Assembly: GCF_040544555.1 (NCBI RefSeq)
Contig: NZ_JBEPKD010000004.1
Span: forward strand, 62,001 to 126,000
Direction of reading: 5' to 3'
DNA: 64,000 bases
Origin: Halalkalibacter oceani
Lineage (GTDB): Bacteria > Bacillota > Bacilli > Bacillales > Bacillaceae_D
The stretch's first letter is position 1; the number at the start of each line of letters is the position of its first letter. Position numbers and translations under genes: made by a program. Below, one piece after another: positions 33,288-42,248 of this stretch. The notes below the pieces were generated by a model. That model ran no database searches. It saw only the letters and a list, made by a program, of their open reading frames with translations, and had not been told where the DNA came from.

Positions 33288-34832
33288 TTACTTAAACACC
33301 GGCTCTTTAAACTGCTCCAGCTTTTCAAGCGATGTTTTGGCGACATCGGCATGCAGGCTGTTGCCATGCGAATCCATCGTGACAATCGCCGCAAATCCTT
33401 CTACTTCAAGGTGCCACATCGCTTCCGGAATCCCGAATTCCATCAGATCAACGCCGTGCACCTTCTTAATACAGTCGGCATAATACTGCGCCGCTCCACC
33501 GATCGCGTTTAAGTAAACACCGCCGTGCTCCTCAAGCGCCTTCAGCGTCTTTGGCCCCATTCCGCCTTTACCAATAACAGCGCGGATGCCGAACTTCTTC
33601 ATAATATCGCCTTGATACGGCTCCTCACGGATACTTGTCGTCGGGCCGGCTGCTTTCACATGCCACTCGCCCTTGTCATCCTTCAGCATAACCGGACCAC
33701 AGTGGTAAATGATCTGACCGTCCAAATCAATTGGCGCCTCATGGTCGATCAAGTGATGGTGGATCGCATCACGGCCTGTATGAATCATGCCATTAATAAT
33801 GACGACATCTCCGACTTTAAGCTCACGGATCTTCTCTTCGGTGATCGGCGCTTCCAGCACAACCTCACGGACTTCGCTCTTCTCCTCGGCAGCAGCGGCC
33901 ACTTCCTTCGAGGCGACATTCAAATCGACTGTCTCGCCATCCTTGTAAAGCCATTCCTTAATTCCGCCAGTCTCCTGATCAACGACGATGCCCAAACGGC
34001 GATATGCCCAGCAGTTGTAGGCAACGGAAACAAAGAAGCTGGCCGGCAGACGGTTCATCGCGCCGATTTTACAGCCGAGCAACGTTGCTTCCCCGCCGAA
34101 GCCCATCGTTCCGATGCCAAGCTCATTGGCATGCTCCATGACATAATCCTCAAGCTTGCGCAGTTCTTCATTCGGATTGACATCATCCACCGTGCGAAAC
34201 AGCTGTTCTTTGGCAAGAGAGTAGCTGGAAGTCCGGTCTCCCCCGATGCCGACGCCGATAAAGCCCGCGCTGCACCCCTGGCCCTGCGCCTGATAGACAG
34301 AGTGCATAATGCATTTGCGGATCCCATCCAGGTCGCGTCCTGCCCGGCCCAATCCTTCAAGCTCGGCTGGCAGGCTATACTGAATGTTTTTATTCTCACA
34401 GCCGCCGCCTTTTAAAATCAAGCGCGCGTCAATATAATCCTTTTCCCATTGTTCAAAGTAAATGACCGGCGTTCCTTCACCGAGATTGTTTCCTGAATTT
34501 TTTCCAGTCAATGAATCAACGGAATTGGGGCGAAGCTTTCCATCCGCCGTCGCCTGCTCCATCGCTGCATGAATGGCCCGTTTCACTTCAAGCTGATTCA
34601 CTCCGACCGGCGTTTTAATTTTAAAGGTCGGCATTCCCGTATCCTGACAAATCGGCGAAATTTTATCATCCGCCATTTCAATATTCTCTGTAATCGTAGA
34701 AAGCGATAACGCCGCACGCGTACCTGCGTTTTCCTGCTGCTTTGCTTTCACGATTGCGCGCCGAACATCATTGGGCAAGTTGGTAGACGTTTCGACAATC
34801 AATTGGTACATGCTTTCTTGTAGCTTTTGCAT
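33288..34832 (-). CDS. Class I (iron-sulfur) fumarate hydratase
   Basis: 514 residues, the fused FumA/FumB-type enzyme. The N-terminal alpha part (1 to about 280) carries the 4Fe-4S cysteines (PICQDTGMPTF near 57-67, the CSAGFIGVGIGGDR region, LLGCKIGAMNRLP near 254) and the C-terminal beta part (about 300-510) has VIINGMIHTGRDAIHHHLID and GRAVIGKGGMG-like glycine motifs. It interconverts fumarate and malate; the cluster is oxygen-sensitive. Many Bacilli rely on class II FumC, so the class I enzyme may be additional. Monocistronic; -10 TATAAT near 34885 on the minus strand. Confidence 0.93.
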   Translation of the reverse strand: MQKLQESMYQLIVETSTNLPNDVRRAIVKAKQQENAGTRAALSLSTITENIEMADDKISPICQDTGMPTFKIKTPVGVNQLEVKRAIHAAMEQATADGKLRPNSVDSLTGKNSGNNLGEGTPVIYFEQWEKDYIDARLILKGGGCENKNIQYSLPAELEGLGRAGRDLDGIRKCIMHSVYQAQGQGCSAGFIGVGIGGDRTSSYSLAKEQLFRTVDDVNPNEELRKLEDYVMEHANELGIGTMGFGGEATLLGCKIGAMNRLPASFFVSVAYNCWAYRRLGIVVDQETGGIKEWLYKDGETVDLNVASKEVAAAAEEKSEVREVVLEAPITEEKIRELKVGDVVIINGMIHTGRDAIHHHLIDHEAPIDLDGQIIYHCGPVMLKDDKGEWHVKAAGPTTSIREEPYQGDIMKKFGIRAVIGKGGMGPKTLKALEEHGGVYLNAIGGAAQYYADCIKKVHGVDLMEFGIPEAMWHLEVEGFAAIVTMDSHGNSLHADVAKTSLEKLEQFKEPVFK

Positions 34833-34953
34833 TTTCCTCTCCCTTTCCTCTATGTAATCTCCTTAGTCACATTCATCCTCTCCTATTATAATGCTAGTCG
34901 AAACATTCCGAAAGGGAAAAGTAGCGGCTTCGTACCCAGGAAAGACTTAACAA

Positions 34954-35054
34954 GAGGCATGGATAAAAGGTGAAAAACAACCTTTTATCCATGCCTCTCA
35001 GCAATGAACGGAGCCGCCACGATCTTTCAAATCCCGTTGTGAGTGGAGCCATTG
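34954..35054 (+). repeat. Dispersed structured element, copy 4 (terminal hairpin lost)
   Basis: Perfect 17-bp first hairpin (34954-34970 with 34981-34997), apex AAAAGG/CCTTTT, loop TGAAAAACAA. Then GCAATG (35001-35006), left loop AACGGAGCC, GCCAC; right side GTTGT (wobble partner of GCCAC), loop GAGTGGAGC and CATTG (35050-35054). The terminal hairpin is missing but both 9-nt loops are kept. Confidence 0.65.
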
Positions 35055-35104
35055 TATGCTATCCAGTTATGGGCCATCCTCTTAACAAATCCGGGTTGCC
35101 CACG

Positions 35105-35749
35105 CTATAATAAGCCAATTTTATTGCTCGGTTCGAGCAGAGAGGAGAGATGAATCGTCTGGTTCGTATAGTGGATCACCGGCTTCTGTTCCTTTGTCCA
35201 TTCCACATGAGTGATGCTTGTATTGCCAATCTGGAACGCCCGGTGCAAAGACGGCCACTGCTCTCCCGCCAGCAAATAAGTGAGCAAAATGCTAATAAAG
35301 CCGCCGTGGGAGACGATCGCTATATTGTCGTTCTGATGAGCGAGCAGCAGCTGCTCGACGACAAAGCGGCAGCGCTTTGTAAGCTGCTCCACACTTTCCG
35401 TTCCTTCCAATCCTGAGGTTAAAATGGAACGCTCCTTCGTCTCCGGGAAGCGCTCATAAATGTCGGGGCGAGACAGCCCCTGCAGCGGACCTAAGTGAAC
35501 TTCACGCACCTTTGTCCACTTTCTCACATCGAGGTGATTGCGTGCGGCAATCGCTTTCGCTGTATCATAGGCCCGCGTTAAATCACTGCTGTAAAGATAA
35601 TCGAGTGCCAGGTTCTCTGAATAAGCGGCGAGCAGCTGCGCCTGCTTGATGCCGAGCTCGGACAGCTCAAAGTCCATCCAGCCCTGAATCTTCCCTTGCC
35701 GGTTCCCCATCGACTCTCCGTGACGAATGAAAAAGACATTCATTACCAT
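35105..35749 (-). CDS. Histidine phosphatase family protein (phosphoglycerate mutase-like)
   Basis: 214 residues. RHGESMGN near residues 8-15 is the catalytic His motif, SSDLTRAYDTA near 55 the second Arg, EVHLGPLQGLS near 83 the acid, and IVSHGGFI near 145 the second His. It hydrolyses a phospho-ester; broad specificity is common in Bacillus homologues. Two ATGs (35749 and 35743) compete for one AAGGAG site. It lies 8 nt after the small SE1561-like gene, so the two are co-transcribed. Family certain, substrate unknown. Confidence 0.9.
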   Translation of the reverse strand: MVMNVFFIRHGESMGNRQGKIQGWMDFELSELGIKQAQLLAAYSENLALDYLYSSDLTRAYDTAKAIAARNHLDVRKWTKVREVHLGPLQGLSRPDIYERFPETKERSILTSGLEGTESVEQLTKRCRFVVEQLLLAHQNDNIAIVSHGGFISILLTYLLAGEQWPSLHRAFQIGNTSITHVEWTKEQKPVIHYTNQTIHLSSLLEPSNKIGLL

Positions 35750-35757
35750 TCAGCTCC

Positions 35758-35946
35758 TTATTCAGACCAATCATGTCTGAACTGCTTGCATTTCAGCTCA
35801 ATCTCATCGAGGATCGCGAGCAGACGGTCGATTTCTTCCACTCCCGCTTCGTCAGGATCAATCGTCTCAAGCATCTGCATGACAAGGTCAAACCGATTTT
35901 GTAAATAATGTAATTGTGTTTTTTTATCGTGAATCGCTCCACCCAA
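35758..35946 (-). CDS. Small SE1561-like protein
   Basis: 62 residues from a TTG at 35946 with AAGGAG 9 nt upstream; the open frame runs further up but with no ribosome site and no family similarity. Charged and helical: HYLQNRFDLVMQMLETIDPD followed by an EEIDRLLAILDEIE-type segment, resembling small conserved proteins of Bacilli and staphylococci named after SE1561. Function unknown. First gene of a two-gene unit with the phosphatase; divergent from yfkAB. Confidence 0.7.
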   Translation of the reverse strand: MGGAIHDKKTQLHYLQNRFDLVMQMLETIDPDEAGVEEIDRLLAILDEIELKCKQFRHDWSE

Positions 35947-36104
35947 CTGTGTTCTCTCCTTCGCAAAGCAAGTATCGTATTCAAAGTTTAACAGATTGAC
36001 CCCGTCTGAACAACGCGGATTGCAGGGTGGAATTTTCACAGGGCAATACGGTATGATAGTGGCATGATGATTTTCAGCTACAATAAAAAGGAGTACGATG
36101 TTTT

Positions 36105-37217
36105 GTGATTCATACATTACCGGCAATTACCCCAAACCACGATCCATGGGAAGCTTATCAGGATATGAAAGAATTTGGCCGGCTTACCTTGACGAATATT
36201 GAAATAACGACCACTACTTTATGTAATATGCGCTGCGAGCATTGCGCCGTCGGCTATACGCTAACGACAAAGGAAGCCGAGCCGTTGCCGCTTGAGCTGC
36301 TGATTAGCCGTCTCGATGAAATCCCGCATTTGCGCGCCTTCAGCATCACCGGCGGAGAGCCGATGCTTTCGCTGAAATCCGTTGAGCAATACGTCGTTCC
36401 CCTGCTGAAATATGCCCGCGAACGAGGCGCCCGGACGCAAATCAATTCGAATTTAACGCTCGATTTAAAGCGGTATGAAAAAATTATTCCGTATTTAGAT
36501 GTACTTCATATTTCTCACAATTATAGCAGCGTTGATGATTTTGCCGACATCGGCTTTGCCGTAATGGACAGAAAGCCAAGCTTCGCCCAGCGCGCAAAGC
36601 TCTTTCATCGCATGGTTGACAATGCGAAGGCCCTCACAAGCCAGGGCGTTCTTGTTTCCGCCGAAACAATGCTCAATAAACGAACCTTGCCTCATATTGA
36701 AAAAATTCATGAGCAAATTGTGGAGATGGGCTGTCAGCGTCACGAGGTTCACCCGATGTATCCAAGCGACTTCGCCAGTCAGCTTGAGGTCGCCAGTCTC
36801 GCTGAAATCCGCGACGGAATCCAGCGTTTGCTCGACGTTCGTGCCAAAGAGGTGTGGATGCTGTTCGGCACATTGCCATTTTACCCGTGCAGCATGAATG
36901 AAGAAGATCTCGCTTTACAAAAGAGGCTCTATGCCGAAGAGAATGTGACCGTACGCAACGATCCTGACGGGCGTTCACGCTTAAACATTAATGTGTTTGA
37001 CGGCAAAATTATCGTGACTGATTTCGGCGATACGCCGCCATTGGGTGATATCCGCACGACTTCCTTGCCGGAGGCCTTTGAAACGTGGCACCGTTCCACC
37101 GTGGCCGCCTCCTTACATTGTCATTGCCCAACCGTCCAATGTCTCGGCCCCAACCTCCTTGTCAAAAACTCCTATTACCAGGACGTTGACTTTACAAAAA
37201 AGAAGACGAATCTATAA
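36105..37217 (+). CDS. yfkAB: Radical SAM/CxCxxxxC protein YfkAB
   Basis: 370 residues from a GTG at 36105, AAAGGAG about 12 nt upstream. An N-terminal radical SAM domain has the cluster motif CNMRCEHC near 42-49 (CxxxCxxC) followed by ITGGEPMLSL near 85. The C-terminal end has CHCPTVQC near 345, the CxCxxxxC motif that defines the YfkAB subgroup, probably a second Fe-S site. Substrate unknown. In B. subtilis yfkAB is next to yfkD, and here too the two are neighbours, convergent across a strong hairpin. Intact and full length. Confidence 0.93.
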   Translation: MIHTLPAITPNHDPWEAYQDMKEFGRLTLTNIEITTTTLCNMRCEHCAVGYTLTTKEAEPLPLELLISRLDEIPHLRAFSITGGEPMLSLKSVEQYVVPLLKYARERGARTQINSNLTLDLKRYEKIIPYLDVLHISHNYSSVDDFADIGFAVMDRKPSFAQRAKLFHRMVDNAKALTSQGVLVSAETMLNKRTLPHIEKIHEQIVEMGCQRHEVHPMYPSDFASQLEVASLAEIRDGIQRLLDVRAKEVWMLFGTLPFYPCSMNEEDLALQKRLYAEENVTVRNDPDGRSRLNINVFDGKIIVTDFGDTPPLGDIRTTSLPEAFETWHRSTVAASLHCHCPTVQCLGPNLLVKNSYYQDVDFTKKKTNL

Positions 37218-37317
37218 AGGATTATGGCCGAAGCGAGATCGGAGCTTTTGTATGAATGGAAAAAGTTCATCCCAGTATTTTCAGTAATGCTCTTGCTTAT
37301 CAGTTACAATTCAAATA

Positions 37318-37365
37318 GCATGCAAATAACGCTCAGCAGGGAAAATCTGAGCGTTATTTGCATGC
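37318..37365. terminator. Bidirectional terminator between yfkAB and yfkD
   Basis: Perfect 19-bp stem (37318-37336 with 37347-37365), 10-nt loop, between convergent genes. It is unrelated in sequence to the AAAGG/CCTTT hairpins. Confidence 0.75.
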
Positions 37366-37381
37366 ATTTATTCAAGACAGC

Positions 37382-38185
37382 TTATCTAGGCTGGTTCGCC
37401 GACATGAAGGAAAACGAGAGGTGATCCTGTACCGGAATCCACGAGCCGACGCCTTGCTGGGTGACGTTTTTTACTTCAAGCTTCCGCTTTCCGCCTTTAA
37501 ACGTTAAATACACCTCGCCATATGTCACTTTTCCTTTTTCATTGACCGCCGGCACGAAGCTGTGCAAATAGCCGACCTGCTTCGGCGCGATATTATAGGT
37601 GTTGTTTTTCCGCGTTCCCTGCCCGATCACCGTCTCAAACGATAATGGCAAATTCGTATGCTCCGCCGCTTTAATCATCATCATCTTTTTGACCGCTTCA
37701 CTGTTCGGAATTTTCGCGGTTAAACCGCCATTGACCTTTTTCTGCTGCTCCTGATGATACGTCAGCTTCTGCGGTGTCCGCCCGCCGCGGTTGTCCAAAT
37801 AGTTCGTGTTAACCTTCTGGTATTCCCAATTCACCTCGGTTCCGGCCGAATCATAGGAAAGCGGCCACTCCCCTAAATAAATGGAGGCACGGAAGCCAAG
37901 TGCTAATTTCGAATCGTTAATCGTCGATTCATTTAAAATTCGGATCAGGTCCGGGTTCTCAATTTTCACCTCTGTCGTCTCCATCAGTTCTTGAGCAAGC
38001 GTGCTCGGCTGCAAATATGGCAAGTCCTGAGTAGGATTTGTATACGTGTTTTCCTTGGAAATATTCAACACGGAATTAGGAATTTGAAATGACTGCTTTT
38101 CTTGTTTGTCACCTTCGGTAGCCAGCGCATTTCCGAACGGGATGAACAGGCAGACCAGCATGAATACAGCGATAAATCGTTTCAT
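37382..38185 (-). CDS. yfkD: YfkD-like secreted protein
   Basis: 267 residues. Signal peptide (MKRFIAVFMLVCLFIPFGNA, cleavage probably after ALA near 22), then a soluble domain with FRASIYLGEWPLSYDSAGTE near 98 and repeated Gly/Lys-rich strands near the end (YLTFKGGKRKLEVKN). No membrane anchor is seen beyond the signal peptide. It matches the YfkD family of Bacillus, of unknown function; yfkD is a general-stress or sporulation-linked gene in the type species. Neighbourhood with yfkAB supports the call. Confidence 0.85.
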   Translation of the reverse strand: MKRFIAVFMLVCLFIPFGNALATEGDKQEKQSFQIPNSVLNISKENTYTNPTQDLPYLQPSTLAQELMETTEVKIENPDLIRILNESTINDSKLALGFRASIYLGEWPLSYDSAGTEVNWEYQKVNTNYLDNRGGRTPQKLTYHQEQQKKVNGGLTAKIPNSEAVKKMMMIKAAEHTNLPLSFETVIGQGTRKNNTYNIAPKQVGYLHSFVPAVNEKGKVTYGEVYLTFKGGKRKLEVKNVTQQGVGSWIPVQDHLSFSFMSANQPR

Positions 38186-38300
38186 CTTCGAAGCCTCCTT
38201 TTAACTTTCAGCTCTCTTTTGTTCATAGTGTGAGCCTTGTTAAAAAATTTATCCACGATCCGGTCAAGGAGGATGCTTCTCCGATGAAAATTCCATGTCG

Positions 38301-38927
38301 CTACAACGATTCACGCCAATTAATCCGCTTCTCCACCCGCGGATAAAACCATTGAATCATCGGTCCGATCAAAAACGTCACAAGAACGGTACCAAGTCCG
38401 ATCGGCCCGCCTGCGACAAAGGCAGCCGTTAAGGCGATAAGCTCAGAAATCGTTTTGGCCACCATTAAACGAACACCTAATAAATCTTTGATCACAAACA
38501 TAAAACGGTCGATTGGGATGACGGCAAACTCGGCCTGCAAATAAACCGAAATCCCGAAAGCAATAATGACCGCGCCGAGAAGAAGGACGGTCAGCTGAAG
38601 CAAAAAGCCGCTGAATAAATGATAGTCAAAAACGACAATCAGCCAAAAATCGATAAAATACCCAATCGCCATCACAGTGACGAGCGCAAGAAGCTCCGGC
38701 TTTCGTCTGCCGAGCAGCGCATTAAGCAAAATGAGCGCGATCCCGACAAAAATCACCCAATTGCCGACTGAAAAGTTCGTCCGGTTCGCCAATCCGACAT
38801 TTAAAGCGTCCCAGGCGCCGACACCGAGCCCGGCCAGAATCGTCAACGTAATGCCAAAAGATAGAATAAGCAATCCCCCGAGATAGCTTATTAAACGAAT
38901 AATAATTGGTTTCATTGAATTCTCCAT
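38301..38927 (-). CDS. YczE/YyaS/YitT-family membrane protein
   Basis: 208 residues, about five to six membrane helices (IIRLISYLGGLLILSFGITL and others). The pattern GVGAWDALNVGLANRTNFSVGNWV near 33-56 is typical of YczE-like proteins. Family function is not firmly known; YczE of B. subtilis affects surfactin or export-related processes. It ends with a basic cytoplasmic tail. It is 14 nt downstream of the MATE gene, same strand, so probably one operon. Confidence 0.85.
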   Translation of the reverse strand: MENSMKPIIIRLISYLGGLLILSFGITLTILAGLGVGAWDALNVGLANRTNFSVGNWVIFVGIALILLNALLGRRKPELLALVTVMAIGYFIDFWLIVVFDYHLFSGFLLQLTVLLLGAVIIAFGISVYLQAEFAVIPIDRFMFVIKDLLGVRLMVAKTISELIALTAAFVAGGPIGLGTVLVTFLIGPMIQWFYPRVEKRINWRESL

Positions 38928-38941
38928 TTCTTTTTTTACTA

Positions 38942-40306
38942 TTACGGTTGTTTTTCGGTGCTTGTCATCACCTCTTCACTGATATTACGCCAATTTCCGA
39001 GGAAATAGTAGCCGGTCGCCACGACGCTGCTAATGACAAAGCTTACTCCCATGCCAATCGCAATCCCCTCTTCTCCAAACCAGGACGCAAATAGTGCAGT
39101 CAGCGGATAGCGCAACACCCAAAATGAAATGATGTTCAAAATGAGCACAGGAAACATCGCTCCGGCTGCTCTGGCGATTCCATTCAAGACAAAGTTGATC
39201 CCGAGAAATGGGTAAAAGAAGGCGATCATCTGGATATACATCGCGCCAAAGGCCACCGTCTCCTCCTCCTGGACGAAGATTCTGACAAATGTTTCTGCGC
39301 CGATAAAGATAATCGTGCTTACCGTCAGGGAGACGACGATAATCAGGATAATCGCCTGCTTGGCAATTTCATTGACCCTTTTCCACTGCCTTGCCCCGAT
39401 GTTCTGCCCGGCCATGCTGTTGACCGCCGCCCCAAGCGTGAGAGCCGGCAGCATAATCAGATTATCAAGTCGCTGAGCGGCGCCAAATCCGGCGACCGCC
39501 TGTTCACCAAAGCTTGTAACAACGGTCATAATCGCCATCATTCCTGCTGAGATGGCCATCATCGAAAGCCCGGCCGGCAGCCCCATTTTAAACAGGACAA
39601 TAAAATATCTCTTCTCCGGCAGCTTCGGCACTTGAAAAGGAACGCTTGCTTTATAAATTGAGTAGAACAGCCCATATAAAAAGGCGATCCCCTGTGAAAT
39701 AACTGTCGCGTAAGCTGCTCCTTCAATTCCGAAATTAAGCACGTAAATAAATAGCGGGTCAAGAAAAGCATTCAGCACAACAGCAAGCAAAATAAAACGG
39801 ACCGGCGTGCGGCTGTCACCCATCCCGCGTAAGACCGTCCCGATAAAGTTATAGCCGAATAAAAAGAGAATCCCGACAAAATTAATTTGCAAATACGCCT
39901 GGGCCATTGGCAAAATAGTTTCCGGTGTCCCCATAAAGCGTAGAATCGCGCCGGAAAACAAAAAGCCAATCAAGCCGAGCAAAAGTGCGAGCAAGCCGAG
40001 AACGAACACAAACGCATTCAGCGAATCCTTCAGTCCTTCTTCGTCCTTCGCCCCTCTTCGCTGGCTAATCACCGTCAAGGTCGCACCGTTTAAGCCAATA
40101 ATAAAGGACAGGACCGTAAACACGACCGTAGCCGATATTGAAATGGCACCGAGAGCATCCGCTCCAAGTAAGTTTCCAACCCAAATCGAATCAATCAGCT
40201 GATAGGAAGACTGTAACAGATTGCTGATGAATATTGGCGACGAAAACAGCACCATTTTTTTGAGGATTTTTCCTTCTGTGAAATCGAGTTGATTTTCCTG
40301 TGTCAA
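38942..40306 (-). CDS. MATE-family efflux transporter
   Basis: 454 residues, twelve helices in two MatE domains. FSSPIFISNLLQSSYQLIDS near 15-35 starts the first domain; GLPAGLSMMAISAGMMAI near 237 starts the second. Related to the DinF/NorM branch of Na+- or H+-driven exporters of cationic or toxic compounds. The substrate cannot be assigned. Second MATE gene at 58.5-59.8 kb is of a different subgroup (NorM-like), so not a duplicate. Starts with strong helix 1 and lacks a signal peptide. Confidence 0.9.
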   Translation of the reverse strand: MTQENQLDFTEGKILKKMVLFSSPIFISNLLQSSYQLIDSIWVGNLLGADALGAISISATVVFTVLSFIIGLNGATLTVISQRRGAKDEEGLKDSLNAFVFVLGLLALLLGLIGFLFSGAILRFMGTPETILPMAQAYLQINFVGILFLFGYNFIGTVLRGMGDSRTPVRFILLAVVLNAFLDPLFIYVLNFGIEGAAYATVISQGIAFLYGLFYSIYKASVPFQVPKLPEKRYFIVLFKMGLPAGLSMMAISAGMMAIMTVVTSFGEQAVAGFGAAQRLDNLIMLPALTLGAAVNSMAGQNIGARQWKRVNEIAKQAIILIIVVSLTVSTIIFIGAETFVRIFVQEEETVAFGAMYIQMIAFFYPFLGINFVLNGIARAAGAMFPVLILNIISFWVLRYPLTALFASWFGEEGIAIGMGVSFVISSVVATGYYFLGNWRNISEEVMTSTEKQP

Positions 40307-40455
40307 TCGTCATCCCTTCCCTCGCTAAAACCCCCACTGCACCATTTTTTACAAGCGTCGGTTTTCTTTCAAGCCGACGTCCTTTTATCTTATCTTGTAC
40401 AATTATGTAAGAACAGAACAATAAGCATCATCAGTTTATTGCTTCTGTACGTTGC

Positions 40456-40836
40456 TTATTGCAGTTCAAAGCTCTCCGTTATGTTAATACTATCCTTGAT
40501 CGATTGGACAATCGTGCAGTTTTTGCGTGTGATTTCCAGTGCTTTCTTCACCTTTTCTTCAGAAGCATCCGTGCCGGCAATCGTGAAATGAAGGTGAATG
40601 TCCGTTATTTCATTGGCCCCATGCTCACTTTTCTTCACATCAGCATGAATACGGATATCTTCAAACGTGATTCTTTGCTTCCTCAATATCCTCTTCAGCA
40701 CGCCCCCGCTGCAAACAGCCGCCGCCGACACTAGTAATTGGTAAGGCCGAAACCCGTATTCCTCATTCCCCGATACTTCCAGCTGACCAAACTCCAAATC
40801 GGTCGTAAAGCTATGCTCCTTCATGTGAAAATCCAT
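40456..40836 (-). CDS. OsmC-family protein
   Basis: 126 residues. GFRPYQLLVSAAAVCSGGVLKR carries the first conserved Cys and the C-terminal half ends NCTIVQSIKDSINIT with the second, both in the place of peroxidatic cysteines in OsmC/Ohr proteins; the first has the V-C-S-G-G context. Likely a thiol-dependent hydroperoxide reductase or YhfA-like protein. Starts MDFHMKEH, so the fourth residue Met is an alternative start. Monocistronic. Confidence 0.87.
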   Translation of the reverse strand: MDFHMKEHSFTTDLEFGQLEVSGNEEYGFRPYQLLVSAAAVCSGGVLKRILRKQRITFEDIRIHADVKKSEHGANEITDIHLHFTIAGTDASEEKVKKALEITRKNCTIVQSIKDSINITESFELQ

Positions 40837-40946
40837 GCCTTATCCCTCCCTCTCTTCCTTTTATTGTAACAGCGTTGACCGACGCCGTCATGTATTCCGC
40901 CACTTTTTACGTTCTCAGAAACCGTACATCCACGCGCTCATCATTG

Positions 40947-40992
40947 AGAAAAGCCCGACACAAAAGGATTTTCACCTTTTGCCCGGACTTTA
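40947..40992 (+). repeat. Hairpin of the AAAGG/CCTTT family
   Basis: AAAGCCCG.CACAAAAGG pairs with CCTTTTG.CCCGGACTTT around a 7-nt loop, with a few mismatches. No second part of the dispersed element is recognisable after it, though a degenerate GACGCTCACAGAGC follows. Confidence 0.45.
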
Positions 40993-41025
40993 CACACTGA
41001 CGCTCACAGAGCAGATCGAGCTTTT

Positions 41026-41118
41026 TTAATGGTATTGATTGGATTTATTAGCTGAACTGCTCGTTTTATGATTATGTTTTTGATTGGCGCTTTGCTTTTG
41101 CTTCTTTTTCTTGCTCAT
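41026..41118 (-). CDS. Lys/Gln/Asn-rich small peptide
   Basis: 30 residues, ATG at 41118 with GGGAG 9 nt upstream. Highly basic start (MSKKKKQKQ), then QKHNHK, then a Ser/Asn-rich tail. The family is not recognised; composition recalls small spore or nucleic-acid-binding peptides. Support is the good ribosome site, the biased composition and a terminator-like hairpin upstream that isolates it. It is too short for gene finders to call reliably. Confidence 0.5.
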   Translation of the reverse strand: MSKKKKQKQSANQKHNHKTSSSANKSNQYH

Positions 41119-41142
41119 ACGCTCACTCTCCCTTTAAAGATC

Positions 41143-41182
41143 AAAGAAGGTGACACACGCGAGGTGGTCACCTTCTTTTTTT
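41143..41182. terminator. Strong hairpin with T-run
   Basis: AAAGAAGGTGAC pairs with GTCACCTTCTTT (41143-41154 with 41167-41178), followed on the plus strand by TTTTT. It lies just upstream of the 30-residue peptide gene. No plus-strand gene ends here, so its role is unclear. The rest of 41183-41480 has no supported gene. Confidence 0.55.
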
Positions 41183-41480
41183 CCACTACCGCTCAAGCAT
41201 GATTATTCAATGAACAATCTGGGGTCGAAACGATGTTTGTCTTTTGGAGACACCTACCTTCATTCATGTTAAAAACATTCTTGAAAATATTTATCATTCT
41301 CCAACGTAATCACCTCGAGAAAGGCTTTCCTTTTACAATTCACGTTACTAGCCTGTTGCATCTTTGAACATTATCTTGAAAACGGTGGGTGGATGGGAAA
41401 CAGCAGCTGCTGCTTCCTCGCTCCTTATCATGTCCCGTTATCCTGACTCTATACATAAACATTTTCAGCTGTCAGTCCGT

Positions 41481-41822
41481 CTATTTCTTCAAGGTCTTTA
41501 TTTCCGCCGCTGCTTCCTTTGTTGCTTTGACAATCTCCTCGGAGCTTTCCTTCAGATGACTTGCGGCCTGACTTAGCTGCTTAACATCCTCGCTAATGTC
41601 ACGCATCATGGTGGAGACTTCGTTTGCCGTCTCACGAATGTGAGCGATAATCTGCTCGCGGTTATCCCGGACAAAATTCACTGCATCCACCGTGCACTGT
41701 TTGACTTGTTTTGCTTCCTTTGCCACTCTTTCCCGGTATTCCTTTTTTGACAGCAGAACACCAAGAGCAATGGCGCCTCCTATCCATGCTCCTTTACAAA
41801 ACATCGTGCACTTTTTCTCCAT
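41481..41822 (-). CDS. YtxH-like protein
   Basis: 113 residues from the second of two adjacent ATGs (41822; the first, at 41825, abuts the GGAGG site). A short N-terminal hydrophobic segment (GAWIGGAIALGVLLSKKEYR) and then a long charged, probably coiled-coil region with alternating E, K and A (VSTMMRDISEDVKQLSQAA and onwards). This layout, GAIxGxxxGxLxSKKYR-like plus coiled coil, is that of YtxH-domain general-stress proteins of Bacillus. Likely peripheral to the membrane. Function unknown. Confidence 0.75.
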   Translation of the reverse strand: MEKKCTMFCKGAWIGGAIALGVLLSKKEYRERVAKEAKQVKQCTVDAVNFVRDNREQIIAHIRETANEVSTMMRDISEDVKQLSQAASHLKESSEEIVKATKEAAAEIKTLKK

Positions 41823-41902
41823 CATCCATCCTCCTCCGCTTTTCTTTCATTTTACCATTGAAGCCAAGGGTCTACCAGTTCTATCCGCAGGGCAAGTCCG
41901 AC

Positions 41903-41940
41903 AAAAAAAGGACTAACCCAAGCCTGGCCTGGGAGTCCTT
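41903..41940 (-). terminator. Rho-independent terminator
   Basis: Minus strand: AAGGACT, CCCA, loop, TGGG, AGTCCTT followed by TTTTT. It directly follows the 48-residue protein gene. Confidence 0.8.
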
Positions 41941-41947
41941 CTGTCTA

Positions 41948-42094
41948 TTAGTTATACGCCTGCGTCAGCAAGTCATCCGTATCTAATTGTTCAAAGCCAT
42001 TTTGACTTGATTTCTTTAAGTCGTTAATCTCCGTCGCAAGAAGTTCCAGCTTCTTTTGCATTTCTTCCAATGCTTTCTTTTCTGATACCGTCAT
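41948..42094 (-). CDS. Small acidic coiled-coil protein
   Basis: 48 residues, ATG at 42094 with GGGAGAG 8-10 nt upstream and a clear terminator after the stop. Sequence starts MTVSEKKALEEMQKKLELLA and is a regular heptad-like helix for its first 28 residues, then a polar tail ending DTDDLLTQAYN. The family is not recognised. Promoter not evident. Good start and terminator signals and regular heptads make it a real gene in my view. Confidence 0.65.
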   Translation of the reverse strand: MTVSEKKALEEMQKKLELLATEINDLKKSSQNGFEQLDTDDLLTQAYN

Positions 42095-42248
42095 AGCTTC
42101 TCTCTCCCTTGATGTTATTTATGGCGGCAGCCGATTGAGCATTCGCTCATTTTCTATTTATAAAAGAGTGCTCGCCCTTTTAAATGTTAAAAATATTCTA
42201 ACAACATAATCTGTCCATGTAAATAGTTTTTTGAAAAATATTTTATAT

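Noticed and set aside
33525..34415. 296-residue plus-strand frame opposite fumarase
   Set aside because: Shadow; GC-rich third positions of the fumarase create it.
36105..37217. Possible split into yfkA and yfkB
   Set aside because: One uninterrupted frame carries both the radical SAM and CxCxxxxC parts.
41364..41576. Plus-strand frame of 70 residues
   Set aside because: Overlaps the YtxH-like gene on the other strand; no ribosome site.
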